Below, piece by piece: positions 33,359 to 45,690 of a DNA stretch of 64,000 nt. Location of the stretch: the NCBI GenBank assembly GCA_029851415.1, contig CM056744.1, positions 17,429,268 to 17,493,267 of the forward strand. The letters run 5' to 3'. Position 1 is the stretch's first letter. Each line of letters begins with the position of its first letter. The stretch is from Eretmocerus hayati. Lineage: Eukaryota > Arthropoda > Insecta > Hymenoptera > Aphelinidae. The notes beneath the pieces were generated by a model. The model was not told the origin of the DNA. It saw only the letters and a program-made list of their open reading frames with translations, and made no database searches. The translations under genes were made by a program, and so were the position numbers.

Positions 33359-33699
33359 GTTGGGGCGCAATCCGTATCTACTATCATCATCTGCTTGCAT
33401 CATACGCGAGCATGTAAACTAGTAATGTAAACAATATATGCGACCGCGCGAAGCAGAAGACACGACAGTGCAGAAAACGCATAAAGCTCGCGACTCCTCG
33501 CGAGACAAGCAGTGCAGTCTTCAAGTCATGTTCGATTTATCGTAACACTAACACAATAGTGATTCCTGAGATTTTGGTGCTTCGCGATGTGATATTATGA
33601 CCATTTGTGAGTGTCTGCACATTCTTATGCACTGCAGCAAACGCGCGCGTTATCGGCAATGAGTCACTCGTGGCCAACTTCGCACCGTGCATTAGAATA
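33359..33699. other. Gene-free stretch
   Basis: Relatively CpG-rich; no gene or repeat was recognised. Confidence 0.25.
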
Positions 33700-34290
33700 G
33701 GCGACTAACCTGTGCAAATCACTTGGGCTGGAATTTATAGTCGTTGCCCTTATCCAAAATCCTTACGGCTCCCCTTATGCTATATTTTACGGACAGTTTT
33801 CAATAACATGTCGCGATTATCTATGCATTTTTCCGTTCAATTCATTAATGGAATTCCGTATTATAGATGAGCCGGTCATATTTGATAACTTTTTGGCCCA
33901 TAACTGCATTTAGTCTGTTCTGCCGGTCCCAAATAATTCAATACTGCACATAATGTCACGACAAGTTGTTAGAAACCAGCCGTGAGGTGTCGGATAAGGA
34001 AAGTCGTAAGGATTTCGGGTAAGGAGAACGACTATAAATTCCAGCCTTGGTGTTTACTCGCTTCCCGGAGCTTCTTTTCGATCGACAGGAGCTTCTGAAT
34101 GTGTTTTTCGTTATAATTTTGCATGACGATTTTCATGCCAGTGATTTTGACGTTTGAAATCAGCCAGTGAAGCATCTCCGATAAAGTCAATTCCACGGCC
34201 ACGGCGGCCATTGACCGTGCCGTAAAGTGCTACTTTTGCTTCACGCTGAGCGTGCGTAAAGATAGGCTAAACGGCACCTAGTGCTAAAAA
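33700..34290 (-). repeat. Dispersed repeat R, copy split by a MITE
   Basis: This is the reverse-complement match of 6311-6586, from AGAATAGGCGACTAACCTG to GGCACCTAGTGCTAAAA. It is interrupted by the MITE at 33726-34046. Outside the insertion the two copies differ at scattered positions. Confidence 0.8.
33726..34046. mobile_element. 321-bp MITE with TTG duplication and known empty site
   Basis: The left end GGCTGGAATTTATAGTCGTT and its inverse at the right end form TIRs of about 49 bp that also share CCTTACG and CCTTAT. TTG lies on both sides (33723-33725 and 34047-34049). The unoccupied counterpart at 6552-6554 (TCG on the matching strand) shows exactly one 3-bp target, so the ends and TSD are set by comparison. 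A 3-bp TSD fits PIF/Harbinger-type elements. A decayed relative is at 18072-18203. Confidence 0.9.
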
Positions 34291-34300
34291 ATATCTTTTT

Positions 34301-35080
34301 GAGTGCCCGCAATCGACATCGAAAATCTGAAAAAATTTTCCTCCGGTGGATCACCTACAACTTTGACGGGCAAGATCGGGTCACAAGAATTTTTACGGGA
34401 ACTTGTAGCTCGTCTCGAACCTACAATTTCCTTTTTGTATAATTTCCTGTACGACCTTTCCTGTCCGAGTAACGAGCTTGGAGAGAAAAGTTTGTATAAC
34501 ATAGGCTGCTTATGGAGATCTCGAGGCTGCCACCTGTTTCGTTTCGTCTTGCTCTATTCTAGTGCAGAAATCCATCAAAAAATATCACGCCACGTGATTT
34601 TGACGTAAAATGATCTCATCTATCAGAATAATCTATCAGATTTTGTCTCAAATATGATATGAACGGCCAAAATATGGAATGTATCAATTTTCATAACAAA
34701 ACTTGAAAAATCGTTGTCACCATGGAAATCTGATACATTTTTCTGAGAGATGAGATTATTTTACGTCTAAATCATGTGGCGTAATATTTTTTTGATGAGT
34801 TTTTCAGTTCTAGAATAGAGCAAGACGAAACGAAACAGGTGCCAGCCTCGAGATCTCCATAAGCAGCCTATGTTATACAAACTTTTCTCTCCAAGCTCGT
34901 TACTCGGACAGGAAAGGTCGCACAGGGAATTATACAAAAAAGAAATTGTAGGTTCGAGACGAGCTACAAGATCACGTGAGAATTTTTGTGATCCGACCTT
35001 GCCCGTCAAAGTTGTAGGTGATCCACTGAAGAAGAATTTTTTTAGATTTTTAATCGATTTCGTGTCGATTACGGGCACTC
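34301..35080. repeat. 780-bp foldback element
   Basis: The ends GAGTGCCCGCAATCGACA and its inverse (TGTCGATTACGGGCACTC) define arms of about 330 bp that match almost throughout, for example GGAGATCTCGAGGCTG and its inverse. A small loop near 34640-34720 is less symmetrical. It follows directly after repeat R. The mirrored frames in both arms are not genes. Confidence 0.8.
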
Positions 35081-35094
35081 GAAAAGCACTTGAG

Positions 35095-35235
35095 AAATAT
35101 TTGAAACACATGAATCGATAGATTTTTTTGTGATCTTCAAGATCCTTTCTTCAAAACATACGATGGAGGGATTCGAAGTTATCATGGATTTAGTGAGACC
35201 ATGCATGACCCATTAATTTTGGAAGGTATTGTATG
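35095..35235 (+). repeat. Repeat S, right copy
   Basis: It matches 30440-30660 in reverse complement over GTGATCTTCAAGATC, ATCATGGATTTAGTGAGA and CATGCATGA. It starts about 15 bp after the foldback at 34301-35080. Confidence 0.65.
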
Positions 35236-36190
35236 GTAAGTATTAAGTGCTCTTGATGCATATTTTTTTTACCTTCTCATCTCGGCAAAAATCCATTTCG
35301 AGAAATATGGAGTTTTTGGGTCTCAAAATTGTATTAAAAAAGTAATGTGTTTACAGTTCATGATGGCAGTAAGAGGTTATCAACGTAAGAATGAGGAAAC
35401 AGTGTGGAAAAATGTTTGATTGTTCAGGTGGGTATTCGAACATGTGTCAGAATCATTGGTCGAAAGGTTGCATACCGGCAAATTGGTTAATTTCGATACA
35501 GCGGGTGCAACTCCAGTACACCCCTGGATAATGAATTTCGAAGCTGCGTTCGGCAAGGTGAATGATTCGACCGCTCTGAAATCTATCTCACCTCTTGACA
35601 CCAACATAATCAATGTATTCAACCACTTTAGATTCCGCGTGGATGGTTGTAGTTGTTTATTAAAGCTTTCTCGGGAAATGGCTGATTTAGCACCGATACG
35701 CGAGTGGTCCAGTTAGTGTAACCAGCAAGAAGTGTTCCGGAACGAAGTACGAGTGAATAATGCCATATTTTGACCACATATATCACCATATCGAAGAAAC
35801 CATCGTTACATTGGGCTATTTATAGCATTGCGAATTTTAATGAATAAAAAACAGGGGAAAAACCCATGGAAAAGTGTACCAAAGTTACCCCACTCTCCGT
35901 AAGAAGCATGAGGATAGAGTAAACTCTGTCTGACAGCTCTTTCTTGTATCATCTCTGACCTAGTGATATGGGCCGTGAGGTTATAAAATGTTTCAAACAG
36001 TTGAGAACAGGACATTTGATCGATCAAAATTGGTTCCATCGCATAGTTGGTAAGATTGAAATATTTTGGAAGTGTACCAAAGTTCAACTGCTGATTAGTT
36101 TCAGCCGAGCCGAACAATATAGAAACTATGACTAATTAATTTTGACACTCGATCGATATGATCGGATATCGTATTTATCACTCGCGGGAA
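35236..36190. other. Gene-free stretch with one unrecognised ORF
   Basis: A 98-codon plus frame at 35420-35716 overlaps an 80-codon minus frame. Neither shows a domain, signal peptide or splice context. No gene can be supported. Confidence 0.25.
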
Positions 36191-36728
36191 TTTCAAATTA
36201 TGAAGATGTAATTTTTTCGGTCTTTGCGAGTTAAAGTCAGCAGATATTGCTGACGTTTTTGGCATCAATCGAGAATGGATTTTTCTCCACTCTCGACCAA
36301 TGCACCTTTAGAGCCTCGTATGGGTTGCGAGGATGCATCCAAAGGATTTTGATGGAACGGAATGAAAAGTAAAGATGAGAAATGAGAAACTTTATGAAAA
36401 ATTTGGATTCTACGCTGATATTATGCGTGTTTCGCCCTTCTCTCATTGCTCGGGTTTTTCAAAGTGGTGGAAGAGCAATGAAAGTTTACCACTGACACGC
36501 GGCATAACATCAGCGTAGAATCCAAATTTTTTCATAAAGTTTCTCATTTTTACTTTTCATTCCTTTCCATCAAAATCGTTTAGATGCATCCTCGGAACCA
36601 TACGAGGCTCTAAAGGTGCATTGATCGAGAGTGGAGAAAAATCCATTCTCGATTGATGCTAAAAATTCAGCAAAATTTGCTGACTTTAACTCGCAAAGAC
36701 CGATAAAATTACATCTCCATAATTTGAA
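36191..36728. repeat. 538-bp foldback element
   Basis: The arms 36191-36430 and 36500-36728 are inverted copies. Shared blocks include TTCAAATTATG, CTTTGCGAGTTAAAGTCAGC, CACTCTCGA and TTTGGATTCTACGCTGAT. Loop about 70 bp; TSD not clear. Confidence 0.8.
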
Positions 36729-39184
36729 TATAGAAACTACTTATATCGGAATCTTACCAAACTCACCCATCAATTTGACGGTAATCATTAGGGCAAGATA
36801 CAACTTTTCAGTTCAAAACTTCATCCGTGCACATACACATTGATTATCATGATTACAAATACAACGACCACGATGAGTGGAATACTTTTTACAAATCGAT
36901 CGGTTCACTATAGGTATTGGCTTTTAAATGTAAATATCTGTGAAGGATTCTTGAATTCTTTTCATCAACCGGTCAGGTTTTTTTTCTCAGCCTAGACCCG
37001 CATTTTTACAATCATTTTCTCACAAAATAGATATCTCATTCTATTAATCAACCCACTCATTGGAAATTCATCATTTTTCGTTTGGCCCGATCATGCACTA
37101 AAGGTAATTTCTCTCGGTATTACAAATACTCCTCTTGTTGTTAAAACATGGTTGTGGGGTGGAAAGATGGCAAATAATGGTGATATCGAAGGGTTGAGAA
37201 ATCATTGTTTCCCATTTTTCTTGCTTCTGTGATTCAATTTCATTTCTCATAGCTACTATGGTCATACGTTGATTGTATTGAAGAAGATTCTTGATAATCC
37301 TCAGATTTTTTGATGTAATCTAATAAAATAATCACTCATAATTGAAAGTCGATATTGTTCACTGTATCAGACTAAATAGTGAATCGGCTGTAAGCAATTA
37401 TTATCAGAATTACAGGAAAAATTCAGTTTCAAAGAGCTGAAAAAGATGACTTCTTATTCTCCCCGTCAACAGAAGACCTGTAACAAGTTGTGCCTCAATG
37501 AGATGATTCAAAATCTAGAGAAACTTCTGTATTATTCCTAGCTTCTTCAATGCTCTGATCGTAGGTTATCGCAAACTGATATGCCAAGTCACAAGGTCGA
37601 TGGGTGAGTGTTTTGTGTATTGTGTGTAGCAAAAAAGATGACAATTTTAACCTCGTCATCCTTTAGATTCCTATTTATCTGCTCGCTTGAACCAAACAAT
37701 TTTCGTATGTATTACACTCAAACATTTTGATCTCCAATTTTTCATAAAATACTGACAAAAACTGTTGACAGGAGTCATTTTGGATATAAATTCAATGACA
37801 GAAAGTAAACTTGCCAAAAAAATTCATACAATATAATCAAATACACTAGCTACTATTCACATGCGGATCCACAATTTCAAAATGAGATAAAATTTGGAAC
37901 TAGCTTCAGTGTCTGGTTCTCATGGGCAAAACAAAATTGCATGCAATTATACGACAGAGATTGTCATTATTCGTCGAAATAGACTTTAGATCACTGGAAT
38001 TCGACACACAAACAACAAAGAATAAGTCCAAATTCACAACCTCATTTTATAAACATAATTTTCATATTCTCACATCCTTCAATTTGAAAATCATTCATCA
38101 CAACGGCATTAATGAATCCAAACATTAATTTTCCAAATCACTTTAGTTAGTAAGTTCATAGGATATCTCCTTGATTTCATTTCTCTTTGAGTCAGGTACT
38201 GAAGTCTCAATTAGTTCACGAGTCGAGGGACCTTTCCAGTGTGCGAGGTACCAATTTTGACAGAAGCGTTATACTCTCACAGTGTGAGATAAGCATATCA
38301 CACATATATGTGAACCTACACATTTATACATAGACTAGAGTTGAAAGCGACCGTATGCATAGTGCGTATCGCAAGTTAGAGAGAGGATTGTCATGGATAC
38401 TGGGTCAAGAAGATTTCGTGATATACGAGAGATACATAAATCGTGTAGATACATATACGTGTCAGTCTACGAGGGTATTTTCATAAATTTCGTGGAAGTA
38501 ATTGGATATTTGATATGCAAAATTTGACTGACCCTATTCAATTTCATGACAATCTTTCACATAGTAGTAAATTTCTTGATAACAGTGTATCATTACAATT
38601 TTGACTGGTATAATAGTAAATTTACTGATCTCTAGATTCTCGGCGTGGATTATGAAACACATCAATAGATGGTGAATTCTGCCTTCGTCAATTTTCTTGA
38701 TGATTGTTGTAACGGTTGCAGATCGTGCAAGTTTCGTCGACAACGAACCAATTCAAACAAAAGGCTCGAATGTCTCGAAACCCGGACGTCTGCCTCCAAT
38801 TATTATCTTCTCATCTCATAACTTCTGCATCAATTATACGTTCTTCAGTCCTGAGCTGCTCGAATGTAGAAATATCAAAGGTAATGCCATTCTCCTATTC
38901 ATATGAGACACTCACCTCCATCACTGAGTTTTCAAATTTTCCAATAAAATCTTGAGATGTTGCAAATTATTCAGACTAGCCTTATTGCTTCTTCTATCGC
39001 TATCGTTCACTCAGCCGGTAAATCTTGATGATAAGTCAGATGCACCTGAGATACTTCTGTAATTTGAAAATGATATTTGCAGAATGATGGGCAATTGATA
39101 GTATTAAGAGGAGATTTTTATGAATTTCGTAAAGATAACGATTTATTGATCTGGTGTTTTTGATAATTTCAACCAGCCCTCATG
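36729..39184. other. Gene-free stretch
   Basis: AT-rich sequence with short unrecognised frames. I see no gene. Confidence 0.35.
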
Positions 39185-39663
39185 TAGAACATAAGATTCC
39201 ATGAACATACATGATCATGGATTTCGTGGATTCCATGTTCATATATGATCAGGTAGAAAAGCGGTTTGAAAATGTGTCATTTTTATTCCGGAAAGATGTG
39301 ATATACTAATTTACAACTGGTATAACATCAATACCTCACTTTTTGATCAATCATCATTCAGAAAGACCTTCCCCGAAGTCATTCTCAGGTTTTGAACATT
39401 TGAAGCACTGAAGAGGAAGGTTCCGTAGAAAATGTCACATTTTTTGAAACTCGAGACCGACTACTGGGAAGAAATTCTTTCAGCAGTATATGATCAGTAT
39501 CGTGATGAATTGATGTTAAAATATAGGTTTGAATCAATATATCACAACTTTCTTGGATAAAAAAGAATGTTTGAAACGGTTTTACGTGTGATCATACATG
39601 ACCATGGAATCCTCGGATTCCATAATCATACATGTTCATAAAATCGTATTTTTCACATGGGCC
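39185..39663 (-). mobile_element. About 480-bp TIR element, copy 2
   Basis: This is the reverse-complement counterpart of 20340-20789, from a CATGTAGAACATAAG end to TTCACATGGG. Similarity is high over nearly the whole length, including the inner inverted words ATATATGATCA and TTCCATGTTCAT. Some end bases are changed, so this copy is slightly more worn. Confidence 0.8.
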
Positions 39664-39709
39664 ACTAGCCCGTCTAGTCAATCATCTATTAAGTTGTCAA
39701 CCGACCCAC

Positions 39710-39960
39710 TCACAACCCACAGACCAACGTAGACGAGACCGTTCCAGGTTTTCCCAGACCATTCCAGACCATTTCACAACATACCAGAACGTCCCACATC
39801 GTATCAGACCGTGCCAGACCATCCAAGATAAGTCCAGACTTCCCAGATCGTTACCACAAAGTCCCAGATTGTACCAGAACCTTTCAGACCATTCCACATC
39901 GTTGTAGACTGTTCTATACCGTTTTAGACCATTCCAAACCATCCAAGATCGGACCGGACA
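39710..39960 (+). repeat. Degenerate CAGACCATTC minisatellite
   Basis: Roughly twenty imperfect copies of a word like CAGACCRTTC, about 9-12 bp apart, fill 250 bp. The spacing wavers, so it is an old or gene-converted minisatellite. The 90-codon frames on both strands are by-products. Confidence 0.7.
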
Positions 39961-39988
39961 ATCTATCCTCGCGGACGACAACCCACAC

Positions 39989-40135
39989 TGAAAAAATAGG
40001 TTAGTTGCATCAAAGGAGAGGGTTTTTTGTCCCCAGAGGTCATGTGTAAAATATATGCAATCGATCCCAATAGATTATACACATATATTTTGTGACGAAA
40101 AACACTCTTCTTTGGCGCAACTAACCTGTTTTTTA
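39989..40135. mobile_element. About 147-bp hairpin MITE
   Basis: GAAAAAATAGGTTAGTTGC at the left is matched inverted by GCGCAACTAACCTGTTTTTT at the right. The TIR continues about 35 bp through CAAAG-AGAG-GTTTTT words, and ATATA(T) words pair near the centre. No TSD is fixed. Confidence 0.7.
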
Positions 40136-40139
40136 CTGC

Positions 40140-41746
40140 ACCTTGTCACCAAGCCATGCATGACATGCGGGCTTTCTTAAAATTTTTAGTGCTGATGTTT
40201 ATAAATATGTTCTCTCTTTTCAAGAATTTTTCTTGTAGTATTAATTTGCAATTTCGAATTTAATGAAGAGTGCCGAAATCGTTATAAAATTACATAATTT
40301 GACAATAACCTGAAAATATGGTCAAATGGGTGTTTAGAAGCATTTTCTGGGGTTAGCTCGTCCCTTTTCCGTAATGAGCCAAATTTTGAGTTTCCAAGCG
40401 TAACATGCTCAGGAAACTGTAGAAATGGTTCCCCTCAATCACCGCAAGATGTAGTATCTAGCGCTGAATGTTTGTATACAATTGTCTTCGGAAAAGAATC
40501 ATTGGAATAGCTTCATATGATTCCAGGATCATAGAAACAAGGTAAACATGATCTATTACATCATAAAGATATACATATGTATCAAGAGTTATTTGACATT
40601 ACCAAAGTGTAAAATGTTCGTGACGCTTTTTTGGAATGATACCTTGTTTAGCCTGTCTATTCTTGGGCTGTTGCGAATAACTTTCTTTTAATGTATGTAC
40701 ATATGAGAACGAAGAAAATGCGCCCTCGTGAACTCGAAAAAGATGTCTATGGTCCATTTGGTAAGCATTTCAAGATTTCATGCAGAATCAGAAGAATTTT
40801 GCTGATAACTACTCAAAATTCAGCGAATCACAAGTTTGGGACGCATCTTAGCACTTAGAATTAGCTTTCATCGTGTTCTACATGTCAAAATACGTAGGGA
40901 AAGATTGTTCTGATACGCTCCTGACGCATCTCAGGGAGCTACCACCAGAGCCAACAATTTTCAAAATTAGCATGAAACCAGAAAAAGGCTGTTTTCTGGG
41001 AGATCAGTTTTTGGTGATCTAACAAAATCTGACGTGTATCGGCGAAAGACTGGGGTCGCATCCAGTTTTTTCGTTGAAAAAAAAAGGAATTACAAATAAA
41101 TTATATTTTCCTAAGGTGAATATTTCAGACCCAAAATTTTGATCCTTAATGTAATGAGCTGAAAATAATCCGAGGATCTTCCACATTCACATTTATCATC
41201 CTCTATCACATAAACACCACTTCAAAATACCCGAATCGTAAATTTCACCATTACCAGGAAATCATCAATTCCCCTGCGTTAAACCACAGAAAAAAGTAAA
41301 CCAAGATACAGAAGATGCAGCACTCATTTCCCATAAGGACTCTACCATCTCGCATCTTGTAAATTAAAATCTTCCTCCCAAAAAAAAAACTCCCCATTCG
41401 CCGAAGCAGAATCGTTCTATATAAACGGACTGCAAAGGGCCTAAGGCCATTCTCCCCTTAACGCAAACTAGTCCCCGTGCAAAATTGTGCCTCAGGCTTT
41501 TAGTCTTCCTACTCATCTCTCTTATACACCCACCAACTGAGTAAGGGAGAGAGTGAGAAACCGCGGCGGAACGTGGGTGCGAGCCCGGATAATTCGAAAT
41601 AATATCCTAATTGCTTCGTCGTCGTCGTCGTCGTGGTACTCCTCCTGCTTCCACAATTTCTCTTATCACTATAGCTCACTACTAAGCGGCTTTGCAGTTC
41701 TCTTCGTAGCCGCAGCCACTGCAGATTTCATATATATACTATATAT
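40140..41746. other. Gene-free stretch with CGT microsatellite
   Basis: A CGT run lies at about 41614-41634. TATATAAACGGACTG at 41418-41432 looks like a TATA box and recurs almost exactly at 46779-46794. No gene could be attached to it. Confidence 0.3.
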
Positions 41747-42703
41747 GGGTGATTCCGACGGAAGTGGGATTTTTTGGGGCCAAAATCGTCACCGGGCGTG
41801 ATTTGGGCCAAAAAATTATTTAAGCCCCAGACGAGTTTTAGTGGGTCGTTGCAGTTGATTCCCACTCGTTTGGGCACAAAAAGGAAGTACCTAGAACTAC
41901 GTAGCTCAAAATTGAAGCCGGACAAAGATATGTCGAGTTTAAGGGGTCGCGGAGGGGGACGGAATGGACACGGACGGAAAGGACATTTCGCCTTAATTAT
42001 ATTTTCACGGCTCGAAAATCAATCGTAGACTCTCTTCCGCATAGATTTGCTCTAATGCAAACAAATACTTCAAGAAAATGTGTTTCACAAAGCCATATAG
42101 CGCGTTGGGGAGGAGCACAACATGGGGACGGAAAGGACAGAAAATTTTGTACGCCATTCTGAAAACACGTTTATGTGGTGCGCCTGGGTGCGGATTCGAG
42201 TTTTTGGCTACTGTTGCGCATGGATGAGGTGTATTTGGGTTTTTAGAAATCAACCTTATTGGTTAGAAAGGCTCAATAGACAATCGGGGACTTTGCCGAC
42301 CTAATAAGTGCTGTGCAAGCAGATTCGGTGCAAACCCGTCTTCAAAATGTCGGATGTGCGTGCGCGAGCTGAGGGCTCAATTAGGATTCGCAAAGTGGTG
42401 GATTATGTTATTTGAAGTATTACAAATTGAAGTGCATAGCTACATGGAGGGGTTTTCGACACCGCATATGCGTGGTGGTGAAGTCAAAAGTCCAAGTTCA
42501 GTTTACTACAACGGACGGAAAGGACATTTGGACCCTTATGAGGCACTACAAAATATAGGAATGTTAGGATCGTCTCCAGAACTATTAACATCGTTGCGCG
42601 CCGATGGAATACACCCCAGGAAATTGCTACAGTGCACATCCCGATCCTTAAAAACTTGGGGGAACATGGAACACGGAAAATCCCACTTTCGATGGAATCA
42701 CTG
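41747..42703. mobile_element. 957-bp Tc1/mariner-like non-autonomous element
   Basis: GGGTGATTCCGACGGAAGTG at the left and the inverse of CAGTGATTCCATCGAAAGTG at the right make TIRs of about 27 bp, and both are followed inward by GGGATTTT. ATATAT lies on both sides, consistent with a TA target. The interior repeats ACGGAAAGGACA near 41977, 42129 and 42520. The 117-codon frame near the right end (42354-42704) runs through the TIR and shows no DDE motif. Assignment rests on TIR and TA. Confidence 0.65.
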
Positions 42704-43149
42704 ATATATGTATGATAACGGGGTATATCGTGAAACAGGCAAATGAAATCGAAGGTTCTCGACCTTATGTTGCTGTCATTTTATTGTGCCATTCAAGCTG
42801 GTTTTCTGGCTTGAGGTGCTTTTTTCGAATTTCGATTTTTTTTTTCATTTTTGGTAGACCGACTTAATTCTCAGTAACACATTTTTCTTGATAGAATTGC
42901 TTGGGTATACGTCTAGTTTTTTCAAATGCCGATGACGATGAGGAATTCAGAGGATCTGGAATAGATTTGAAGGATTGTCCGTTATTACGCAACAAAAAAG
43001 ATTGGCAAAAATACGGTTGTGGTGCACATCACGAAATTGCTCACTGAAAACCCACCTTTTCATGTCTCACAGCAGTGTACAAATAATATATTTTTCATCA
43101 CTCTAACCTGAAAATGCTGCGTTTAAATGGAATTTTATAGTTCTCGTAA
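42704..43149. other. Gene-free stretch
   Basis: Nothing recognisable was found. Confidence 0.3.
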
Positions 43150-43261
43150 TGAAAAAATATATCCGCACTTCGCTTGCAAGCCCATTTTGGGCACTTGAGG
43201 ACATGTCTGTCCTAGTGCCCAAAATGGGCTACCGCGCTCAGTACGGAAATATACTATTTCA
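43150..43261. repeat. Hairpin element with 17-bp perfect core arms
   Basis: AGCCCATTTTGGGCACT (43179-43195) pairs with its inverse (43214-43230), and AGGACA/TGTCCT pair within the loop. Outside, GAAAAAATATATCCG and CGGAAATATACTATTTC form imperfect outer TIRs. Probably a small MITE. Confidence 0.7.
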
Positions 43262-44750
43262 AAAACGATTTCTGCCTCAGTAAAGGATGCGCAATAGCCT
43301 TCAGGATCCCTCAATACGTTAGTTATTAATGAAATATCTCAAAAAGGTGTCCCAAATAAAGGACAATCTAGTGAACGGGTTGAACAAGAAATTATGAGAC
43401 TTCGTACTTTCTAGGTTTCATAGGTATTTTTATACAGAAGAATTTTATTTTGGAATTTTCTTTTTCTCTGATTGAGGAATCATTGAGGAATGAATTATAC
43501 TGATATCCATAAAGACCGCACCTACGATAACCACGTCCTTTATGGATTCTCGTTGGCTTATTGCAACTCACGCGACATGGAATCATAGATGAATCATGAA
43601 TGAGACACAAATGTCCATGATTGTGAAGTAATATTTCAGATGGTATGAAATCAGGCCAACAAGAATCCAGATGGAGTAAAGTCAGTTTTGAACTCGACTA
43701 TGAACATGGTTCTGACAAAACTTTTGAAAATTGAGAAAAAACGAGTGACTCTACCGATATCATAATTTGAAACAAAAATAGATAGATAGCCCAGAACTGT
43801 GCTGAAAATTCATATAACTCGGTCTTGGAATAATATAACGGTAAGAATTATTTGTGATCGATACCCTGGAGACGAAGCATCTCTATATTGAGTCTAAACC
43901 TCCTCCATAGATTGAGAAAAGAGGATCTGATCGTAACATTGAGCCTTAAGGAAACTGATATTACGATGTGTGGTTTCCAAAAGGGTAAGCCAAAGTCCAG
44001 TTGGAAAATCGTGTCGTTAGCTTTGAAAACTTCCGAGGTAAGTCTGTGACATCCTTCAGAATACTCGAACTGACAGAGATTTCAAGAGTATTTGCATTTG
44101 ACTTGAGAAATTCTACAAAAATATCACGCAGATTCGTGATCTTGTGGAACCATGTTATGCATGATAGAATTGAAAAGGAAATACGAGCTTTGATCCTCTT
44201 TCTAAGAGTTGCTACCGTGCTCTCAAGATAGTCTGATGACGAAGCTGAATCGGTATCAAATATTCTTTCAGAAAGAAATCTTGGAAATTCTGATCGCTTC
44301 TTGGAATTTGTATTTTCATCATTTCGATCTTAGTCAGCTCATCTTTCACCTTGCCGGGCTCTGGGTGATTACGGGAGAAGTTCATTTTGATGAGAGTATG
44401 TTTATTAGAGCATAAAAATGCTGGGGTAATCCCCAAAGCTCAACTGCGGAAATCAATCATCCTTTATCTCGATCTGAACGTAAGTGTAGACAACTTGCGT
44501 CTGTACCCAACTCGCCTCCATATGCCGATCTCAGGAATGGGCACTCGTGGACCTACCTGATGATTCTTTTTACATTTGTTAGAATGTGAGAGCATAAATA
44601 ATCTGGATCCACCCCGAATCATTACTGCGTTCTCCAGATAATTTAGAGTGATTTATTCCATTTTTCGTGTCTGCACAGTTAAGTAATTACCGAGAAGATC
44701 GCGCACTGTAGAATACGTGCCAATTTTCTAAAATTAGACCAATAGCAATA
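43262..44750. other. Gene-free stretch
   Basis: About 44520-44560 (CAGGAATGGGCACTCGTGGAC) resembles the first 80 bases of the window, a dispersed fragment. No gene was seen. Confidence 0.3.
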
Positions 44751-45688
44751 CAATATGTCCAAAATGTACCAGCCCCTCCCCCCGTATCTCCCCAGTGTTA
44801 CGTCATGCAAAAAAATGTTGAATACAAAAGTTGTTGGATATTGGATGAAGGTTCAGATGTGCCCCCTCTTTCCAACTGCCCCCCAAACCACCCAAATTTG
44901 CCCCATTGTGGCTAGTTTTGAATCGTCGAACTCAAACCCCCATTTTTGACCTCATATTCTGGGAGAACGAAAAATTTGACTTCCAGATAGGTCTTTATCG
45001 TTTTGGTCAAAGTAGACTCCAGAAACGAATGGGGGTCATAATAACCTACGAAGTACGGGACTCCCCCCTTTCTTCCCAGGGTTACGTCTAGCAAAAAATG
45101 GATACATAAGTTGTTGGATATCAAATACAAGTTTAGTTATGCCTCCAATCCCTCCTAAACCCCTCCCACCCTCATTTGCCCCATTGAGGCTAACTTTGGA
45201 TTTTTTAATGAAAACCCCCATTTTTACCTCAGATTCTGACCTCAATGAGGTGAATTGGGGAGGTTTGGGAGGAATGGGGGGGGGGGGAGGAGCGCATCTG
45301 AACCTTCATTTGATATCTAGCAACTTTTGTATCTAACATTTTTGCTAGACGTAACCCTGGTGAGATGCGGGGGGGGGGGGGCGTACATCGTAGTTATTGT
45401 GACCCCCATTCACCCCTGGAGGTCACCTTGACCAATGTCATGAAGTCTATGATCTACATAGACGTCAGATTTTCCGTTCTTTCAGAATCTGAGGTCAAAA
45501 ATGGGGATTTCTATTTGAAAATTCAAAGTTGGCCACAATGGGGCAAATTTGGGGGGTTTGGGGGGGAGGAATTTGGGGGGCACATCTGAACTCCATCCAA
45601 TATCCAACAAATTTTGTACCCAACATTCTTTAGCACGACGTAACACTGGGGAGGACGGGGGAAATCCGGTACTTTTCGAACATACTGT
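44751..45688. mobile_element. 938-bp mariner-type MITE, doubled palindrome
   Basis: The ends CAATATGTCCAAAATGTACC and the inverse of CAGTATGTTCGAAAAGTACC resemble mariner-type TIRs and both are flanked by TA. The inside is A1-A2-A2'-A1': a unit starting at CCCCAGTGTTACGTC (about 44788) is repeated directly near 45076 (CCCAGGGTTACGTC). The pair is then mirrored from about 45230 to the right end. GACCTCA(T/G)ATTCTG and CCCCATTG(T/A)GGCTA occur in each unit. G or C runs (about 45277-45289 and 45369-45380) look unstable. Confidence 0.75.
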
Positions 45689-45690
45689 AT

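Noticed and set aside
35420..35716. 98-codon plus-strand frame with antisense frame
   Set aside because: Open on both strands and unrecognised; no supporting signal.
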